In this document: one piece after another, positions 32,460-41,171 of the stretch | Layout of the letters: every line of letters begins with the position of its first letter | Position numbering within the stretch: position 1 is the stretch's first letter | Source: Chloroflexota bacterium | GTDB lineage: Bacteria; Chloroflexota; UBA11872 | Length of the DNA stretch: 64,000 nt | Direction: 5' to 3' | Assembly (NCBI GenBank): GCA_026708035.1 | Contig: JAPOVQ010000015.1 | Location: forward strand, 40,635-104,634 | Program-made: the position numbers and the translations under genes | Notes under the pieces: model-generated | Told to the model about the DNA's origin: nothing | Databases searched by the model: none | Seen by the model: only the letters and a program-made list of their open reading frames with translations

Positions 32460-33629
32460 GTGATGCGCGCACCGGCTCACACGCACCGCGCCCTCGCCAT
32501 CGCCGCCCACGTGCTGTTCTGGATGTCGCTCTACGTCTACGTGCCCGTGCTACCGACGTATGCCCGCGACCTGGGGGCTTCGCTGGGGATGGTCGGGCTG
32601 ATCGTGGGCGCCTACGGCCTGACACAACTGCTCTTGCGCATTCCGATCGGCGTGTGGTCGGACCGCGTCGCGCGTCGCAAGCCGTTTCTGATTGGCGGCA
32701 TGCTGGCCAACGCGGCGGGGGCGGCGGCGCTGGCGCTGTCGCCCGTGGCCTGGCTGCTGGTCGTCGGGCGGGCGGTGACCGGCGTGGGCGCATCGACGTT
32801 CGTGATCGCCTCGGTGCACCTGGCCGAGTTTTTTCCCAGCCGGACGGTGGCCCGGGCGACCGGCATCGCGGTCGGGCTGAGTGCGGCCAGCCAGGTGGTG
32901 ATCATGCTGATCGGCGGCGCGGTGGCCGAGGCCGGCACGGTTGCCACGACGTTTTGGGTCGCCGTCGGGCTCGGCTTGGCCGGGGTAGTCGTGCTGCTGC
33001 CCCTGCCGGATCACGCCCGCGCTCCGCAGGAACGGCCGCCGCGGGTCCAGGCGCTGGCGCGCGCGGGCACGCAGCGCAGCACCCTGGTGGCCGCGACGCT
33101 CGCCGCCCTGCTGCAATACGCGCAGTTTGGCCTCACGTTTGCCTTCGTGCCGCTTTGGGCGGATTCGCTCGGCGCGAGCAACTTCGACCTGGGGCTGCTC
33201 GGGACCGTCGCCGTCACCGCCAACGGCCTCGGCGCGCTGGTCCTGGTGGTGGCCGGGGCGCGGCTGAACGGCCGCCTGGCCGCCGTGTTCGGGTTTGTCC
33301 TGACGGCGATTTCGAGCCTTCTGATTCCGATTCTGCCGAACCTGGCGGTGCTCACCCTGGTGCAGGGAATCGGGGGGTTCGGTCGCGGGCTCGTGTTCCC
33401 GGCGCTGATGGCGCACAGCATCGAGCGCGCGGCTCCCGCCGAACGCGCCACGGCGATGGGCGTGTTTCAGGGCGTCTACGCGCTGGGCATGTTTCTCGGC
33501 CCCGTGAGCGCGGGCGTGCTGGGCGAGTGGCTGGGGCTGGATCGCGTCTTCCTGCTGATCGGTGCGCTGATGGTCCTTGGGGCGCTGGCGGCGGCCCGAT
33601 ACGTTTCCCATGGGGACGACCGGTTGTAG
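32460..33629 (+). CDS. Major facilitator superfamily transporter
   Basis: A 389-residue inner-membrane transporter with twelve predicted helices. The MFS signature between TM2 and TM3 is present as GVWSDRVARRKPFLIGG, and the second half repeats a related loop. The sequence starts MMRAPAHTHRALAIAAHVLFW; GTG 32460 or ATG 32463 can initiate. It resembles small drug or sugar-phosphate exporters (MFS_1), but substrate residues cannot be assigned. A hairpin with a T-rich tail follows the stop codon. The gene may be part of the ugd-LysM run (21 bp gap). Confidence 0.88.
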   Translation: MMRAPAHTHRALAIAAHVLFWMSLYVYVPVLPTYARDLGASLGMVGLIVGAYGLTQLLLRIPIGVWSDRVARRKPFLIGGMLANAAGAAALALSPVAWLLVVGRAVTGVGASTFVIASVHLAEFFPSRTVARATGIAVGLSAASQVVIMLIGGAVAEAGTVATTFWVAVGLGLAGVVVLLPLPDHARAPQERPPRVQALARAGTQRSTLVAATLAALLQYAQFGLTFAFVPLWADSLGASNFDLGLLGTVAVTANGLGALVLVVAGARLNGRLAAVFGFVLTAISSLLIPILPNLAVLTLVQGIGGFGRGLVFPALMAHSIERAAPAERATAMGVFQGVYALGMFLGPVSAGVLGEWLGLDRVFLLIGALMVLGALAAARYVSHGDDRL

Positions 33630-33652
33630 GAACAATATCGGGCAATGTGGGA

Positions 33653-33680
33653 CGCCGCAGAAGGACCGCGGCGATTTTGT
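33653..33680 (+). terminator. Intrinsic terminator after the MFS gene
   Basis: CGCCGC pairs with GCGGCG (6 bp, 9-nt loop) and is followed by ATTTTGTT. It lies 24 nt beyond the MFS stop. A second, longer-range inverted pair (GGAACAA/TTGTTCC, 33629-33683) encloses it. Confidence 0.6.
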
Positions 33681-33757
33681 TCCCAAATCCCATAGACGGT
33701 GAATCTGGGGCGTGCTAGCATTCCGCCCCCGCGAACGGCGGGACGTCAGCGAGGTGC

Positions 33758-34243
33758 GTGGTGCGGCGCAAGCTGCAAAAGCGGGCGTTTCGCGATATCG
33801 ACCGTGGCGCCCTGGGCGCGATGCTGTTCAGCGCCCGCAAGCGCAAGCACCTGACGCAGGCTGAGCTGGCCAGCCGCATCGACCGCGACCGCCCGTGGGT
33901 GAGCGACGTGGAGACGGGCAAGATCTTGCACGTGCCCGACAACGATCTGGACGCGGTGGCGGAGATTCTTGGCCTGGAAGTGGCGATGCTCCGCCGGGCC
34001 CGTGCCCAGTCCGCCCCGCGCGGGGCGGGCGCCTCGCCGGCGGCCAGTGGGACCGTCGACCGCGGCTGCGGCATGTGCGGCGCGTCCAATCCCTGGGACG
34101 CCCGGTTTTGCGTGAACTGCGGCGAGCGCCTGCCGCTGGAGGCGGTCTGCGAGACTTGCGGCCGCATCATTCGCGCCGACTCGCGCTTTTGCGCCTACTG
34201 CGGCGAGCCGGTGGCCAGCGCCGTGCCGGCGACACAGGCGTAG
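33758..34243 (+). CDS. XRE helix-turn-helix protein with double zinc ribbon
   Basis: A 161-residue probable DNA-binding regulator. Residues about 20-75 are an XRE/Cro-type helix-turn-helix (LFSARKRKHLTQAELASRID, SDVETGKI). The C-terminal part contains two zinc ribbons: CGMCGASNPWDARFCVNCGE and CETCGRIIRADSRFCAYCGE, a DZR-type tandem of CxxC pairs. This combination suggests a redox- or metal-sensitive regulator or an adaptor. GTG 33758 starts the frame. It has no obvious operon partner; a 74-residue gene follows 86 bp downstream. Target unknown. Confidence 0.82.
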   Translation: MVRRKLQKRAFRDIDRGALGAMLFSARKRKHLTQAELASRIDRDRPWVSDVETGKILHVPDNDLDAVAEILGLEVAMLRRARAQSAPRGAGASPAASGTVDRGCGMCGASNPWDARFCVNCGERLPLEAVCETCGRIIRADSRFCAYCGEPVASAVPATQA

Positions 34244-34329
34244 TCCCAGTCGTCCAACCATGGCCGCCGGACCGCGGGCGAGTCATATACTGCGAAACGG
34301 GACGCACGCGAACGAGGGGGCACGCGACC

Positions 34330-34554
34330 ATGACCGAAGGTGCGACGAACGGGGCCGAGCGGCACACTGCGCCCCTTCGCATCACGATCGAAATCGACCG
34401 GCCGCAGGTGGGGCTGGGCAAGGCGAGCGGCCACATGCGCGGCGCCGTCCGCGAGGTGCTGCTGAGCCTGCGTGAAGTGCTGGACGCCGGCATCCACACG
34501 CTCGATCCGTCAGAGCGTCAGGCCTCTTCCGCCGAGCAGATCAAGATCGAGTAG
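34330..34554 (+). CDS. Small conserved-looking protein, 74 residues
   Basis: A small acidic/amphipathic protein of unknown function. Residues 15-26 form a beta strand (PLRITIEIDRPQ), followed by a long helix (ASGHMRGAVREVLLSLREVLDAG) and a polar tail ending EQIKIE. The ATG has a strong GAGGGGG about 9 nt upstream and codon usage like neighbouring real genes, so translation is likely. It is flanked by the XRE/zinc-ribbon gene and thioredoxin, with no clear operon. No family was recognised. Confidence 0.6.
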   Translation: MTEGATNGAERHTAPLRITIEIDRPQVGLGKASGHMRGAVREVLLSLREVLDAGIHTLDPSERQASSAEQIKIE

Positions 34555-34717
34555 CTCGGCGCCGTCCCGCCGAACGCCGGCCGGCGGGCCGGGACCGCTG
34601 CCTGCTGTGAAATCGCCTGAATGCCGTCGGCTTTTGTGACGATTCCAACCGACGCGGCCGCCGGCCCGGCCTAAGGTTGGGGTGCTTGGATATCTCACCT
34701 CCCCTCAGGGGCGAGCA

Positions 34718-35065
34718 ATGGTGGCCGACACGGCCGACACCCTGACGCACGCAACCGACGCCGACTTCCAGCAGGAAGTCCTCGAGGCGGACGGCCTCGT
34801 GATCGTCGACTTCTGGGCCGAGTGGTGCGCGCCGTGTCGTATGCTCGCGCCGATATTCGAGAAGCTGGCCGGCGAGTTCGCCGGGCGCTTGAAGTTCGTG
34901 AAGGTGGACGTAGACGCAAGCCCCGACGCGCCGAACAAGCACGGCGTTCGCGGCATTCCGACGCTGATCGTCTTCCGAAACGGCCAGGAAGTTGATCGAG
35001 TCGTAGGCGTTCTGCCGGAAAGTCGCCTGCGGGCGCAGCTGGAGGGTCACCTCCAGCCCGCCTAG
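34718..35065 (+). CDS. trxA: Thioredoxin
   Basis: A 115-residue cytosolic thioredoxin. The active site reads VIVDFWAEWCAPCRMLAPIFEKLA, that is WCAPC instead of the classical WCGPC, followed by the cis-Pro region RGIPTLIVFRNGQEV. WCAPC is found in some natural thioredoxins and tends to alter the redox potential. The ATG at 34718 has an AGGGG upstream; an in-frame ATG at 34682 would add 12 residues. It is monocistronic and followed by one of the strongest terminators in the window. Confidence 0.93.
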   Translation: MVADTADTLTHATDADFQQEVLEADGLVIVDFWAEWCAPCRMLAPIFEKLAGEFAGRLKFVKVDVDASPDAPNKHGVRGIPTLIVFRNGQEVDRVVGVLPESRLRAQLEGHLQPA

Positions 35066-35082
35066 GCGCCTTCCCGGACTTC

Positions 35083-35127
35083 ATCCGGGTGCAAGGCCTC
35101 CGCCCGGCCTTGCACCCGGATTTCTTT
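35083..35127 (+). terminator. Strong intrinsic terminator after trxA
   Basis: A perfect 16-bp stem (arms 35083-35098 and 35106-35121, beginning ATCCGGGTGC) with a 7-nt loop, followed by TTTCTTT. It ends 4 nt before the convergent amidohydrolase stop and could serve both strands. Confidence 0.9.
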
Positions 35128-35130
35128 AAC

Positions 35131-35964
35131 TCAGGCCCGGCGGTCCGGGATGCGCCACGCGGCGCGAGCGGTGCGGCTGAAGATCCACCCACGGTCGCCG
35201 TCGGTCAGCCACGGCAGCTCCCAGGCCGACGTGAAGGCCTGGCTGTAGGTCGCGTGGGCCAGACAGACCGGCCAGTCGCTGCCCCACATGACGCGCGAGG
35301 ACCCGAAGGCGTCGAGCATGCGCTCAATGAACGGCCGGGCGCGCAGGTAGGGATAGGCGTCGCCGGTGTTGTGGGGATAGCCCGAAAGCTTGACGTAGAC
35401 GTTGGGCAAACGGGCGAGGTCCAGCAGGTTCCCCAGCGAGTCGGGATCGTCGTAGTCCGGAAAGCCCAGGTGATCGATGACGACGGTGACGTCGGGATGC
35501 CGGGTCGCCATGACCGCGGCCTGGGGAAGCTGACGCCACTGGATCAGCAGCCCGATGGTGGCACTGGTATCCGCGGCGGCTTCCCACAGCGGGTCCTGCG
35601 AGCGGTCGTCGAGCCAGCGTGTCGTGGGATCCTCGGTCGCCGCCAGGCGAATGCCCCGATAGCCGGGCCGCTGCATGAGCTCCCGCAGCTGCCGGGGCGC
35701 TTCGCCGTCCATCGGATTCACGCGCCCGGCGACGACGAAGCGATCCGGATGCGTCTCGGCGGCCTGCGCCAGGTAAGCGTTGTCCCACAGGTAGAGGCGC
35801 GGCTGAATGAGCACCGTCCAGGCCACGCCGCCCACCTCGTCCTGCGCCGCGAATAGGTCCGCCGGCGACGCCTCCTGCTCCGTGTCGAAGTTGGAGTCCG
35901 GGTGCTTCGGAAAGCGCGGATCGCGAACGGTCCAGACGTGGACGTGTGACTCAACGAGGTCCAT
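35131..35964 (-). CDS. Amidohydrolase (amidohydrolase_2 / 2-pyrone-dicarboxylate lactonase type)
   Basis: A 277-residue TIM-barrel hydrolase. It starts MDLVESHVHVWTVRDPRFP, with the first metal-binding HVH, and continues with GIRLAA, VIDHLGFPDYDD, VYVKLSGYPH and MWGSDWPVCL. The final Asp is the catalytic residue of the amidohydrolase_2 family. Members hydrolyse lactones or cleave C-C bonds in aromatic and sugar-acid degradation. The ATG at 35964 follows an AAGGAG at ideal distance. No partner genes are adjacent, so the substrate is not known; L-fuconolactone- or PDC-lactonase-like activity is plausible. Confidence 0.88.
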   Translation of the reverse strand: MDLVESHVHVWTVRDPRFPKHPDSNFDTEQEASPADLFAAQDEVGGVAWTVLIQPRLYLWDNAYLAQAAETHPDRFVVAGRVNPMDGEAPRQLRELMQRPGYRGIRLAATEDPTTRWLDDRSQDPLWEAAADTSATIGLLIQWRQLPQAAVMATRHPDVTVVIDHLGFPDYDDPDSLGNLLDLARLPNVYVKLSGYPHNTGDAYPYLRARPFIERMLDAFGSSRVMWGSDWPVCLAHATYSQAFTSAWELPWLTDGDRGWIFSRTARAAWRIPDRRA

Positions 35965-36056
35965 AGCCAGGCTCCTTAGCGCCATCGCCGCATAATGCCA
36001 GGCGAGAGCCGATGAACCGGCACGAGCCGTATACGATGGAGACAGATCCCATAGCC

Positions 36057-36178
36057 GGTGGCCCAGGCTGCGCGCAGCCTGGGAAAGCCATGACCGAACT
36101 TCCGAATCAACCCAAACAACCGCCCCAAAGTCCCGCGCAGCCCGGGGCACGCCAATCCCACGCTGCACGCAGCGTGGG
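36057..36178. repeat. Two CCCA(G/C)GCTGC palindromes
   Basis: At 36062-36083 CCCAGGCTGC pairs with GCAGCCTGGG over 2 nt, and at 36157-36178 CCCACGCTGC pairs with GCAGCGTGGG over 2 nt; each is flanked by GGTGG or CCACC. An imperfect third lies at 36327-36356. Others occur at 46999-47020 and 53028-53053. Perfect stems with covarying bases indicate that structure, not sequence, is conserved. Confidence 0.8.
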
Positions 36179-36410
36179 CCACCGAACCGATCCCGACCCC
36201 GCCACACGCTCCCCGCTCGATGTTGAAAGCACTGACATAGACCTGACAATCGGCGAGATCGTCGACCTAGTTCGCGAGGGCCGGGAACGACGGGGCTAGT
36301 CCGCTCGCACTGAGGATCCGTGCGCTTCCCACACTGCACGGAGTGTGAGCCACCGAAGCAAGCTTGATGGGCCTAGGTTCGCGCCTTCGGAAACTTCCGG
36401 GAAATCCCTC

Positions 36411-36500
36411 CGTCATTCCGGCGGAGGCCGGAATCCAGTCCGGTCTAATTTGGCGGCGCGTCGAATGCTCGGCGTCGGGCGGGTCCGAGACCCGCCCCTA
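36411..36500. repeat. Dispersed two-palindrome repeat, copy 2
   Basis: Hairpin ATTCCGGC/GCCGGAAT at 36415-36434, then a spacer, then GGGCGGGTC/GACCCGCCC at 36477-36497. The same order and orientation recurs at 47239-47320; the copy at 12.5 kb is inverted. Confidence 0.8.
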
Positions 36501-36566
36501 CCGGAGTCTGCAATGATCCCCCTTCGGGGGAATCTCGAGACCCCTGCCTTGCGGCTCTGCCCGTGG

Positions 36567-37892
36567 CTACAACAGCAGGTACGGCTGCTCGATGAGCTCC
36601 CGGATGCGGGCGAGGAAGCGGGCGGCGGGGGCGCCGTCGATGACGCGGTGGTCGAAGGTGAGGCTGAGGGTGACCGACAGCTGCGCGACGACCTCGCCGT
36701 CGCGGGCCACGGCCTTTTCGCGCAGCGCGCCGACGCCCAGGATGGCGGACTCCGGCGGATTGAGCACCGGCGTGAAGGCGTCGATGCCGTAGAGCCCCAG
36801 GTTGCTGATCGTGAAGGTGCCGCCGGTGATGTCGTCCAGCGCGAGCTGGTTGGCGCGGGCGCGGTCGACCACGCCGCGCACGTCGGAGGCGATCTCGACC
36901 AGCGACTTGCGGTCGGCCTGCTTGACGTTGGCCACCACCAGGTCGCCGCCGGCCTCGATGGCGAGACCCACGTTCACCGAGTCGTGCAGCCGGATGGCGT
37001 CGCCCTCGAGGCTGGCGTTGGCGCGGGTGTGCTCGCGTAAAGCGTGGGCGCAGACGCGGATGAGCAGGTCGTTGTAGCTGATCTTGAAGCCCAGGGTCGG
37101 CTCGTGGCGGGCGGCCAGCTCGGTGCGCAGCTCGTGGAAGCGGCGTCCGTCGGCCTCGGTGACCAGCGTGACCTGCGCGGTCTGCTGGAGGCTCTGCAGC
37201 ATGCGCTCGGCGATGACCTTGCGCACGCCGGTGACCGGGATGGTCGAGCCGGCGGCGGGCTCTCCGGTCGCGGCGGCCACGGCGGGCATCGGCGCCGCCG
37301 GGGCAATGGCGGGCGCCACCGCGACGGCGGGAGCCGCCACCGGCGCGGCGGCCGCGGCCTCGCGCACGTCGCGTTCGATGACGCGTCCGCCGGGTCCGCT
37401 GCCGACGAGACCGGCCAGGGCCACGCCTAGTTCACGAGCAATGCGCCGGGCCAGGGGTGAGGACTTCACGCGTCCGTCGGCAGCCGCCGGGGCGGGCGCT
37501 GCCGCCACCACGGGCGCCGGCGCGGGGGCCGGGGCGGGCGGTGGAGCCGCGGGAGCGGGAGGCGGCGCGGCGGGCGCTGGGGCTGGAACGGGCGCCGGCG
37601 CGGGCTCAGTCGCGGCGGCCGGCGGTGCCGCCTCGGCCGCGGGCGGCTCCTCGCCGGGCTCCAGGATGTAGGCCAGGGTTCCCTGCACCGGCACGGCGTC
37701 GCCGGGCTGCGCGGCAATCCCGCCGAGCACGCCGTCCTCCGGCGCCTCGACGGTGGCGTTGATCTTGTCGGTCTCGAACTCGAGGATCGGCTGACCCTTG
37801 GTCACCGTGGCCCCGTCCTCCACGAGCCAACTGCTGACGATGCCTTCTTCCATCGTCATGCCCATCAGGGGCATGAGGACCGGGGTGGCCAC
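36567..37892 (-). CDS. Dihydrolipoamide acyltransferase, E2 of a 2-oxoacid dehydrogenase complex
   Basis: A 441-residue E2 that transfers the acyl group from its lipoyl arm to CoA. The lipoyl domain (1 to about 80) carries the lipoylated Lys in EFETDKINATVEAP (Lys43). A Pro/Ala linker of about 50 residues follows, then the peripheral-subunit-binding domain (SSPLARRIARELGVALAGLV) and the catalytic acyltransferase core with LTFDHRVIDGAPAARF, in which the DHR(V)xDG His is catalytic. It is the last gene of the E1alpha-E1beta-E2 operon. No E3 (lipoamide dehydrogenase) gene lies in the window. Whether the substrate is pyruvate, a branched-chain 2-oxoacid or acetoin cannot be told from E2 alone. Confidence 0.95.
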   Translation of the reverse strand: MATPVLMPLMGMTMEEGIVSSWLVEDGATVTKGQPILEFETDKINATVEAPEDGVLGGIAAQPGDAVPVQGTLAYILEPGEEPPAAEAAPPAAATEPAPAPVPAPAPAAPPPAPAAPPPAPAPAPAPVVAAAPAPAAADGRVKSSPLARRIARELGVALAGLVGSGPGGRVIERDVREAAAAAPVAAPAVAVAPAIAPAAPMPAVAAATGEPAAGSTIPVTGVRKVIAERMLQSLQQTAQVTLVTEADGRRFHELRTELAARHEPTLGFKISYNDLLIRVCAHALREHTRANASLEGDAIRLHDSVNVGLAIEAGGDLVVANVKQADRKSLVEIASDVRGVVDRARANQLALDDITGGTFTISNLGLYGIDAFTPVLNPPESAILGVGALREKAVARDGEVVAQLSVTLSLTFDHRVIDGAPAARFLARIRELIEQPYLLL

Positions 37893-37919
37893 GGCTGGGT
37901 CCTTTCGTTGAGGCTGGGG

Positions 37920-38945
37920 CTAGCGGGAGCCTTGCAGCGACTCTCGAACGGCCGCGGCGATCCGCTCCGGGTCGGGGATGGCGCCCTTTTCGAGCGGCTC
38001 CGAGAACGGAATGGGCGAGTGCGACCCGGCCACGCGCAGCACGGGCGCGTCCAGGTCGTCGAACCCGTGCTCCTGGATCTGGGAAGCGATCTCGGCGCCA
38101 AAGCCGCCGAAGCGCGCCGCCTCGTAGACCACGACGGCGTGATTCGTCTTGTGGACGGAGGCCAGGATGGTGTCCACGTCGAGGGGATAGAGCGTGCGGA
38201 CGTCGACGACTTCGACATCGATGCCTTCGCCGGCCAGCTGCTCGGCGGCCTCCAGCGCGTAGTGCACCTGGCGGGCGTAGGTCACGACGCTGACGTCGCT
38301 GCCCTCGCGTTTCACGTCGGCCATACCCAGCGGAATGGTGTATTCATCCTCGGGCACGGGGCCGCGCATGGAGTAGATGGCCTTGTGCTCGAAGAATATG
38401 ACCACGTTGTCCTCGCGGATGGACGACTTCAGCAGGCCCTTGGCGTCGTGGGGCGACGAGCAGGTGACCACCTTGAGCCCGGGCACGTGCGCGAACCAGG
38501 CTTCGAGGCTCTGGGTGTGCTGCGCCGCGTTGCCGGTGCCGGCGCCGAAGGGCGCGCGGTAGGTGATGGGCAGCTTGGCGGCGCCGCCGAACATATAGCG
38601 GTTCTTGGCGGCCTGGTTGACGATCTGGTCCATGGCGATGCCCATGAAGTCCGAGTACATAAACTCGGCCACGGGCCGGCAGCCGGTCACGGCGGCGCCG
38701 ACCGCCGCCCCGCCGATGGCCGCCTCGGAAATGGGCGTGTCGATGATTCGCGCCTCGCCCCACTTCTCGAGCAGGCCGGCGGTCACGTTGTAGGCCCCGC
38801 CCCAGATACCCACTTCCTCGCCCATGACGAAGACGTTGGGGTCGCGGGCCATCTCTTCGTCCAGGGCCTCGTGCAGCGCCTGGCTCATGAAAATCTGGCG
38901 GGTGGCGGCTCCGGCCGGGGCGTCGGGTGCGCTTGTGACAGCCAT
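37920..38945 (-). CDS. 2-oxoacid dehydrogenase E1 component, beta subunit
   Basis: A 341-residue transketolase-like E1beta. Recognisable blocks are ALDEEMARDPNVFVMGEEVG, the thiamine-activating Glu in RIIDTPISEAAIGGAAVG, YRAPFGAGTGNAAQHTQSLEAWF and VVDVRTLYPLD. With the E1alpha subunit it decarboxylates the 2-oxoacid on thiamine diphosphate and acylates the E2 lipoyl group. It starts at the ATG at 38945, 3 nt after the E1alpha stop codon, so the genes are coupled. The long upstream reading frame extension is not coding. The HTQSLEAW pattern favours pyruvate or acetoin dehydrogenase. Confidence 0.95.
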   Translation of the reverse strand: MAVTSAPDAPAGAATRQIFMSQALHEALDEEMARDPNVFVMGEEVGIWGGAYNVTAGLLEKWGEARIIDTPISEAAIGGAAVGAAVTGCRPVAEFMYSDFMGIAMDQIVNQAAKNRYMFGGAAKLPITYRAPFGAGTGNAAQHTQSLEAWFAHVPGLKVVTCSSPHDAKGLLKSSIREDNVVIFFEHKAIYSMRGPVPEDEYTIPLGMADVKREGSDVSVVTYARQVHYALEAAEQLAGEGIDVEVVDVRTLYPLDVDTILASVHKTNHAVVVYEAARFGGFGAEIASQIQEHGFDDLDAPVLRVAGSHSPIPFSEPLEKGAIPDPERIAAAVRESLQGSR

Positions 38946-38947
38946 GG

Positions 38948-40024
38948 CTAGACGTACACGTCCTGCTCGATGGCGTCCAGCGTGGGCCAGGGGCTGGCCT
39001 CGGCGAACTCCTCGGCCTGCGTGATCGCTTCCTCGACCTCGCCGTCGATCGCTTGCATCTCGTCCTCGGTCAGGGCCTTGGCCTCGAGGACCGCCCGCTT
39101 GAAGCGCTCGATGGGATCCTGCGCGATCCACTTGGCGATTTCTTCCTCGTCGCGGTAGCCCTTCGAGTCGTGGATCGTGTGGCCTTTCTGGCGGTAGGTG
39201 ACGGCCTCGATCAGCGTCGGGCCCTCGCCGTCGCGGGCGCGGTCGATGGCGACCTTGGCCCGCTCGTAGACCTGAAACACGTCGTTGCCGTCGATGCGCT
39301 CGCTGGGCATGCCGTAGGCCGGGCCGCGGTCGCCCACGGGCGCGGCGTTGGCGTACTCGGTGTGGGTCGCCATGCCGTATTGGTTGTTCTCGCAGACAAA
39401 CACCACCGGCACGTTGAGCACCGAGCCCATGTTCACGCCCTCATGGAAGGCGCCGGTGGGTCCGGCGGCGTCGCCGAAGAAGCAGACGGTGACCTTGCCG
39501 TCGTTGCGCAGCTTGGATCCCAGCGCGGCGCCCACGGCGATGGGCACTCCCGCGCCGACGATGCCGTTGGCGCCCAGATTGCCGCTGGCGACGTCGGCGA
39601 TGTGCATCGAGCCGCCCTTGCCGCCGCAGTAGCCGGTGGTGCGGCCGTAAAGCTCGGCCATCATCTTGTCCAGGCGCGCGCCCTTGGCGATGCAGTGGCC
39701 GTGGCCGCGGTGGGTGCTGGTGATGAAGTCGCCCTCGTTCAGCGCGGCGCAGACGCCGGTGGCCGTGGCTTCCTCACCGATGTAGAAGTGCAGCGCGCCG
39801 CGCATCTTGGCCGCGCGGTAGGCGACCTCGGCGGCTTCCTCGAAGCGACGGATGCGGCGCATGGTGCGATACATCCACAACAGGCGCTCTTGACTGAGGC
39901 CGGCTAGCGAACCGTTGGACGAAGCGATGAGGGCGTCCTCGGATGATTGAGCGGGTGAATGCGCCCGCTGCCGAAGGCGCCGCAGTATATCACCGGCCAT
40001 CCGCGCGGCGGCCCGCCGTTGCAT
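38948..40024 (-). CDS. 2-oxoacid dehydrogenase E1 component, alpha subunit
   Basis: A 358-residue thiamine-diphosphate enzyme and first gene of the operon. It shows MYRTMRRIRRFEEAAE, FYIGEEATATG, STHRGHGH, GGKGGSMHIA, and the ThDP-binding loop VCFFGDAAGPTGAFHEGVN followed by VFVCENNQYGM. In most E1alpha chains the loop begins GDGA; here it is GDAA. The phosphorylation-loop-like segment RQKGHTIHDSKGYRD is present. ATG 40024 and ATG 40000 are both possible starts; neither has a strong ribosome-binding site. It resembles acetoin/pyruvate dehydrogenase alpha chains most closely. Confidence 0.93.
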   Translation of the reverse strand: MQRRAAARMAGDILRRLRQRAHSPAQSSEDALIASSNGSLAGLSQERLLWMYRTMRRIRRFEEAAEVAYRAAKMRGALHFYIGEEATATGVCAALNEGDFITSTHRGHGHCIAKGARLDKMMAELYGRTTGYCGGKGGSMHIADVASGNLGANGIVGAGVPIAVGAALGSKLRNDGKVTVCFFGDAAGPTGAFHEGVNMGSVLNVPVVFVCENNQYGMATHTEYANAAPVGDRGPAYGMPSERIDGNDVFQVYERAKVAIDRARDGEGPTLIEAVTYRQKGHTIHDSKGYRDEEEIAKWIAQDPIERFKRAVLEAKALTEDEMQAIDGEVEEAITQAEEFAEASPWPTLDAIEQDVYV

Positions 40025-40115
40025 CCCGGAAAGATTGACGCCCCGGACCCTGCTCGGTCCGCGGCGGCGCCCTAAATCGCCGCGAGGTGTTGCCGTGCGG
40101 CGGACGTTGAATCGG

Positions 40116-41171
40116 CTAGACGAGGCTCGCGACGTAGTCGCCCGCTTCGGACGTCGACATACCCATCCGGCCGGCGCTCATGGACTCGAAGCGCCCGCTC
40201 TCCAGCGCCTCGACGACGGCGGACTCGACGCGCTGGGCGGCCGCATGCTCGCCGATGTCGTCGAGCAGCATCTGCATCGCGTTGATCGCCGCCAGCGGGT
40301 TGATGACGCCCTGCCCTGTGTACTTGGGCGCGGAGCCGCCGATTGGCTCGAACATGGAGACGCCTTCGGGGTTGACGTTGCCGCCGGCGGCGATGCCCAT
40401 GCCGCCCTGAATCATTGCGCCGAGGTCCGTGATGATGTCGCCGAACAGATTCTCGGTGACCACGACGTCGAACCACTCGGGGTTCTTGACCATCCACATG
40501 GTGGCGGCGTCGACGTGCGCGTAGTCGCGGGTGATGTCCGGGAAGTCGGCGTCGCCGATCTCGTTGAAGGCGCGCCACCACGTGCCGTGCACGTAGGTCA
40601 GCACGTTGGTCTTCGCCACCAGGTGCAGCTGGTTGGTTCGCGCGCGGGCGCGGGTGAGTTCGAAGGCGTAGCGGACGCAGCGCGACGCGCCGTGATAGGT
40701 GGTGCAATGAATCTGCGTGGAAACCTCGTTGGGCGTGCCGGCGTACTGCACGCCGCCCATGCCGGTGTAAATGCCCTCGGTGTTCTCACGCACGATGATG
40801 AAGTCGATGTCCTCGGGGCCCTTGCCCGCCAGCGGCGTTTCCACGTTGGGGTAGAGCTTCACCGGGCGCAGGTTGATGTATTGGTCGAGCTCGAACCGAA
40901 TCCGCAGCAGGATGTTCTTCTCGAGAATGCCGGGCAGCACGTCCGGATGGCCGATGGCCCCGAGGAAGATGGCGTCGAATTGGCGCAGGTCGTCGATGGC
41001 GCCGTCCGGCAAGGTTTCGCCGGTGCGCAGATAGCGCTCGCCGCCGAAATCGAGGGTGGTGGTGTCGTAGGTGAAGCCGCCAACCTGGGCGGCGGCCTCG
41101 AGCACCTTCAGCGCCTCGGCGGTGACCTCCGGTCCAGTGCCGTCACCCGGAATCAGTGCGATGTTGTGCAT
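40116..41171 (-). CDS. leuB: Isocitrate/isopropylmalate dehydrogenase-family enzyme (LeuB-like)
   Basis: A 351-residue NAD-dependent beta-decarboxylating dehydrogenase. It begins [21 protein letters not shown] and continues with substrate- and metal-site blocks [28 protein letters not shown] (catalytic Lys), [19 protein letters not shown] and the NAD-binding [22 protein letters not shown]. It probably makes leucine from 3-isopropylmalate. The [12 protein letters not shown] variant also occurs in tartrate dehydrogenase/homoisocitrate-type members, so the substrate is not certain without leuA/leuC/leuD nearby. The gene stands alone between the E1alpha operon and the DciA/recF pair. Confidence 0.9.
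   Translation of the reverse strand: MHNIALIPGDGTGPEVTAEALKVLEAAAQVGGFTYDTTTLDFGGERYLRTGETLPDGAIDDLRQFDAIFLGAIGHPDVLPGILEKNILLRIRFELDQYINLRPVKLYPNVETPLAGKGPEDIDFIIVRENTEGIYTGMGGVQYAGTPNEVSTQIHCTTYHGASRCVRYAFELTRARARTNQLHLVAKTNVLTYVHGTWWRAFNEIGDADFPDITRDYAHVDAATMWMVKNPEWFDVVVTENLFGDIITDLGAMIQGGMGIAAGGNVNPEGVSMFEPIGGSAPKYTGQGVINPLAAINAMQMLLDDIGEHAAAQRVESAVVEALESGRFESMSAGRMGMSTSEAGDYVASLV

Larger units (their letters stand above)
35965..36566. other. 602-bp repeat-rich intergenic region
   Basis: This gap holds three palindromes of the GGTGGCCC(A)(G/C)GCTGC class and one copy of the two-palindrome dispersed repeat, described separately. A 95-codon open frame (36012-36299) spans the palindromes. 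Only its last 24 codons look protein-like and it has no good ribosome-binding site, so it is not called. Confidence 0.6.

Noticed and set aside
36012..36299. 95-codon frame in the repeat-rich gap
   Set aside because: It runs through two palindromic repeats, has no good ribosome-binding site, and only its last 24 codons look protein-like.
38946..39131. Longer start for the E1beta gene within the E1alpha coding region
   Set aside because: The extension is antigenic-looking Arg/Gly sequence overlapping E1alpha in another frame. The ATG at 38945, just after the E1alpha stop, is right.
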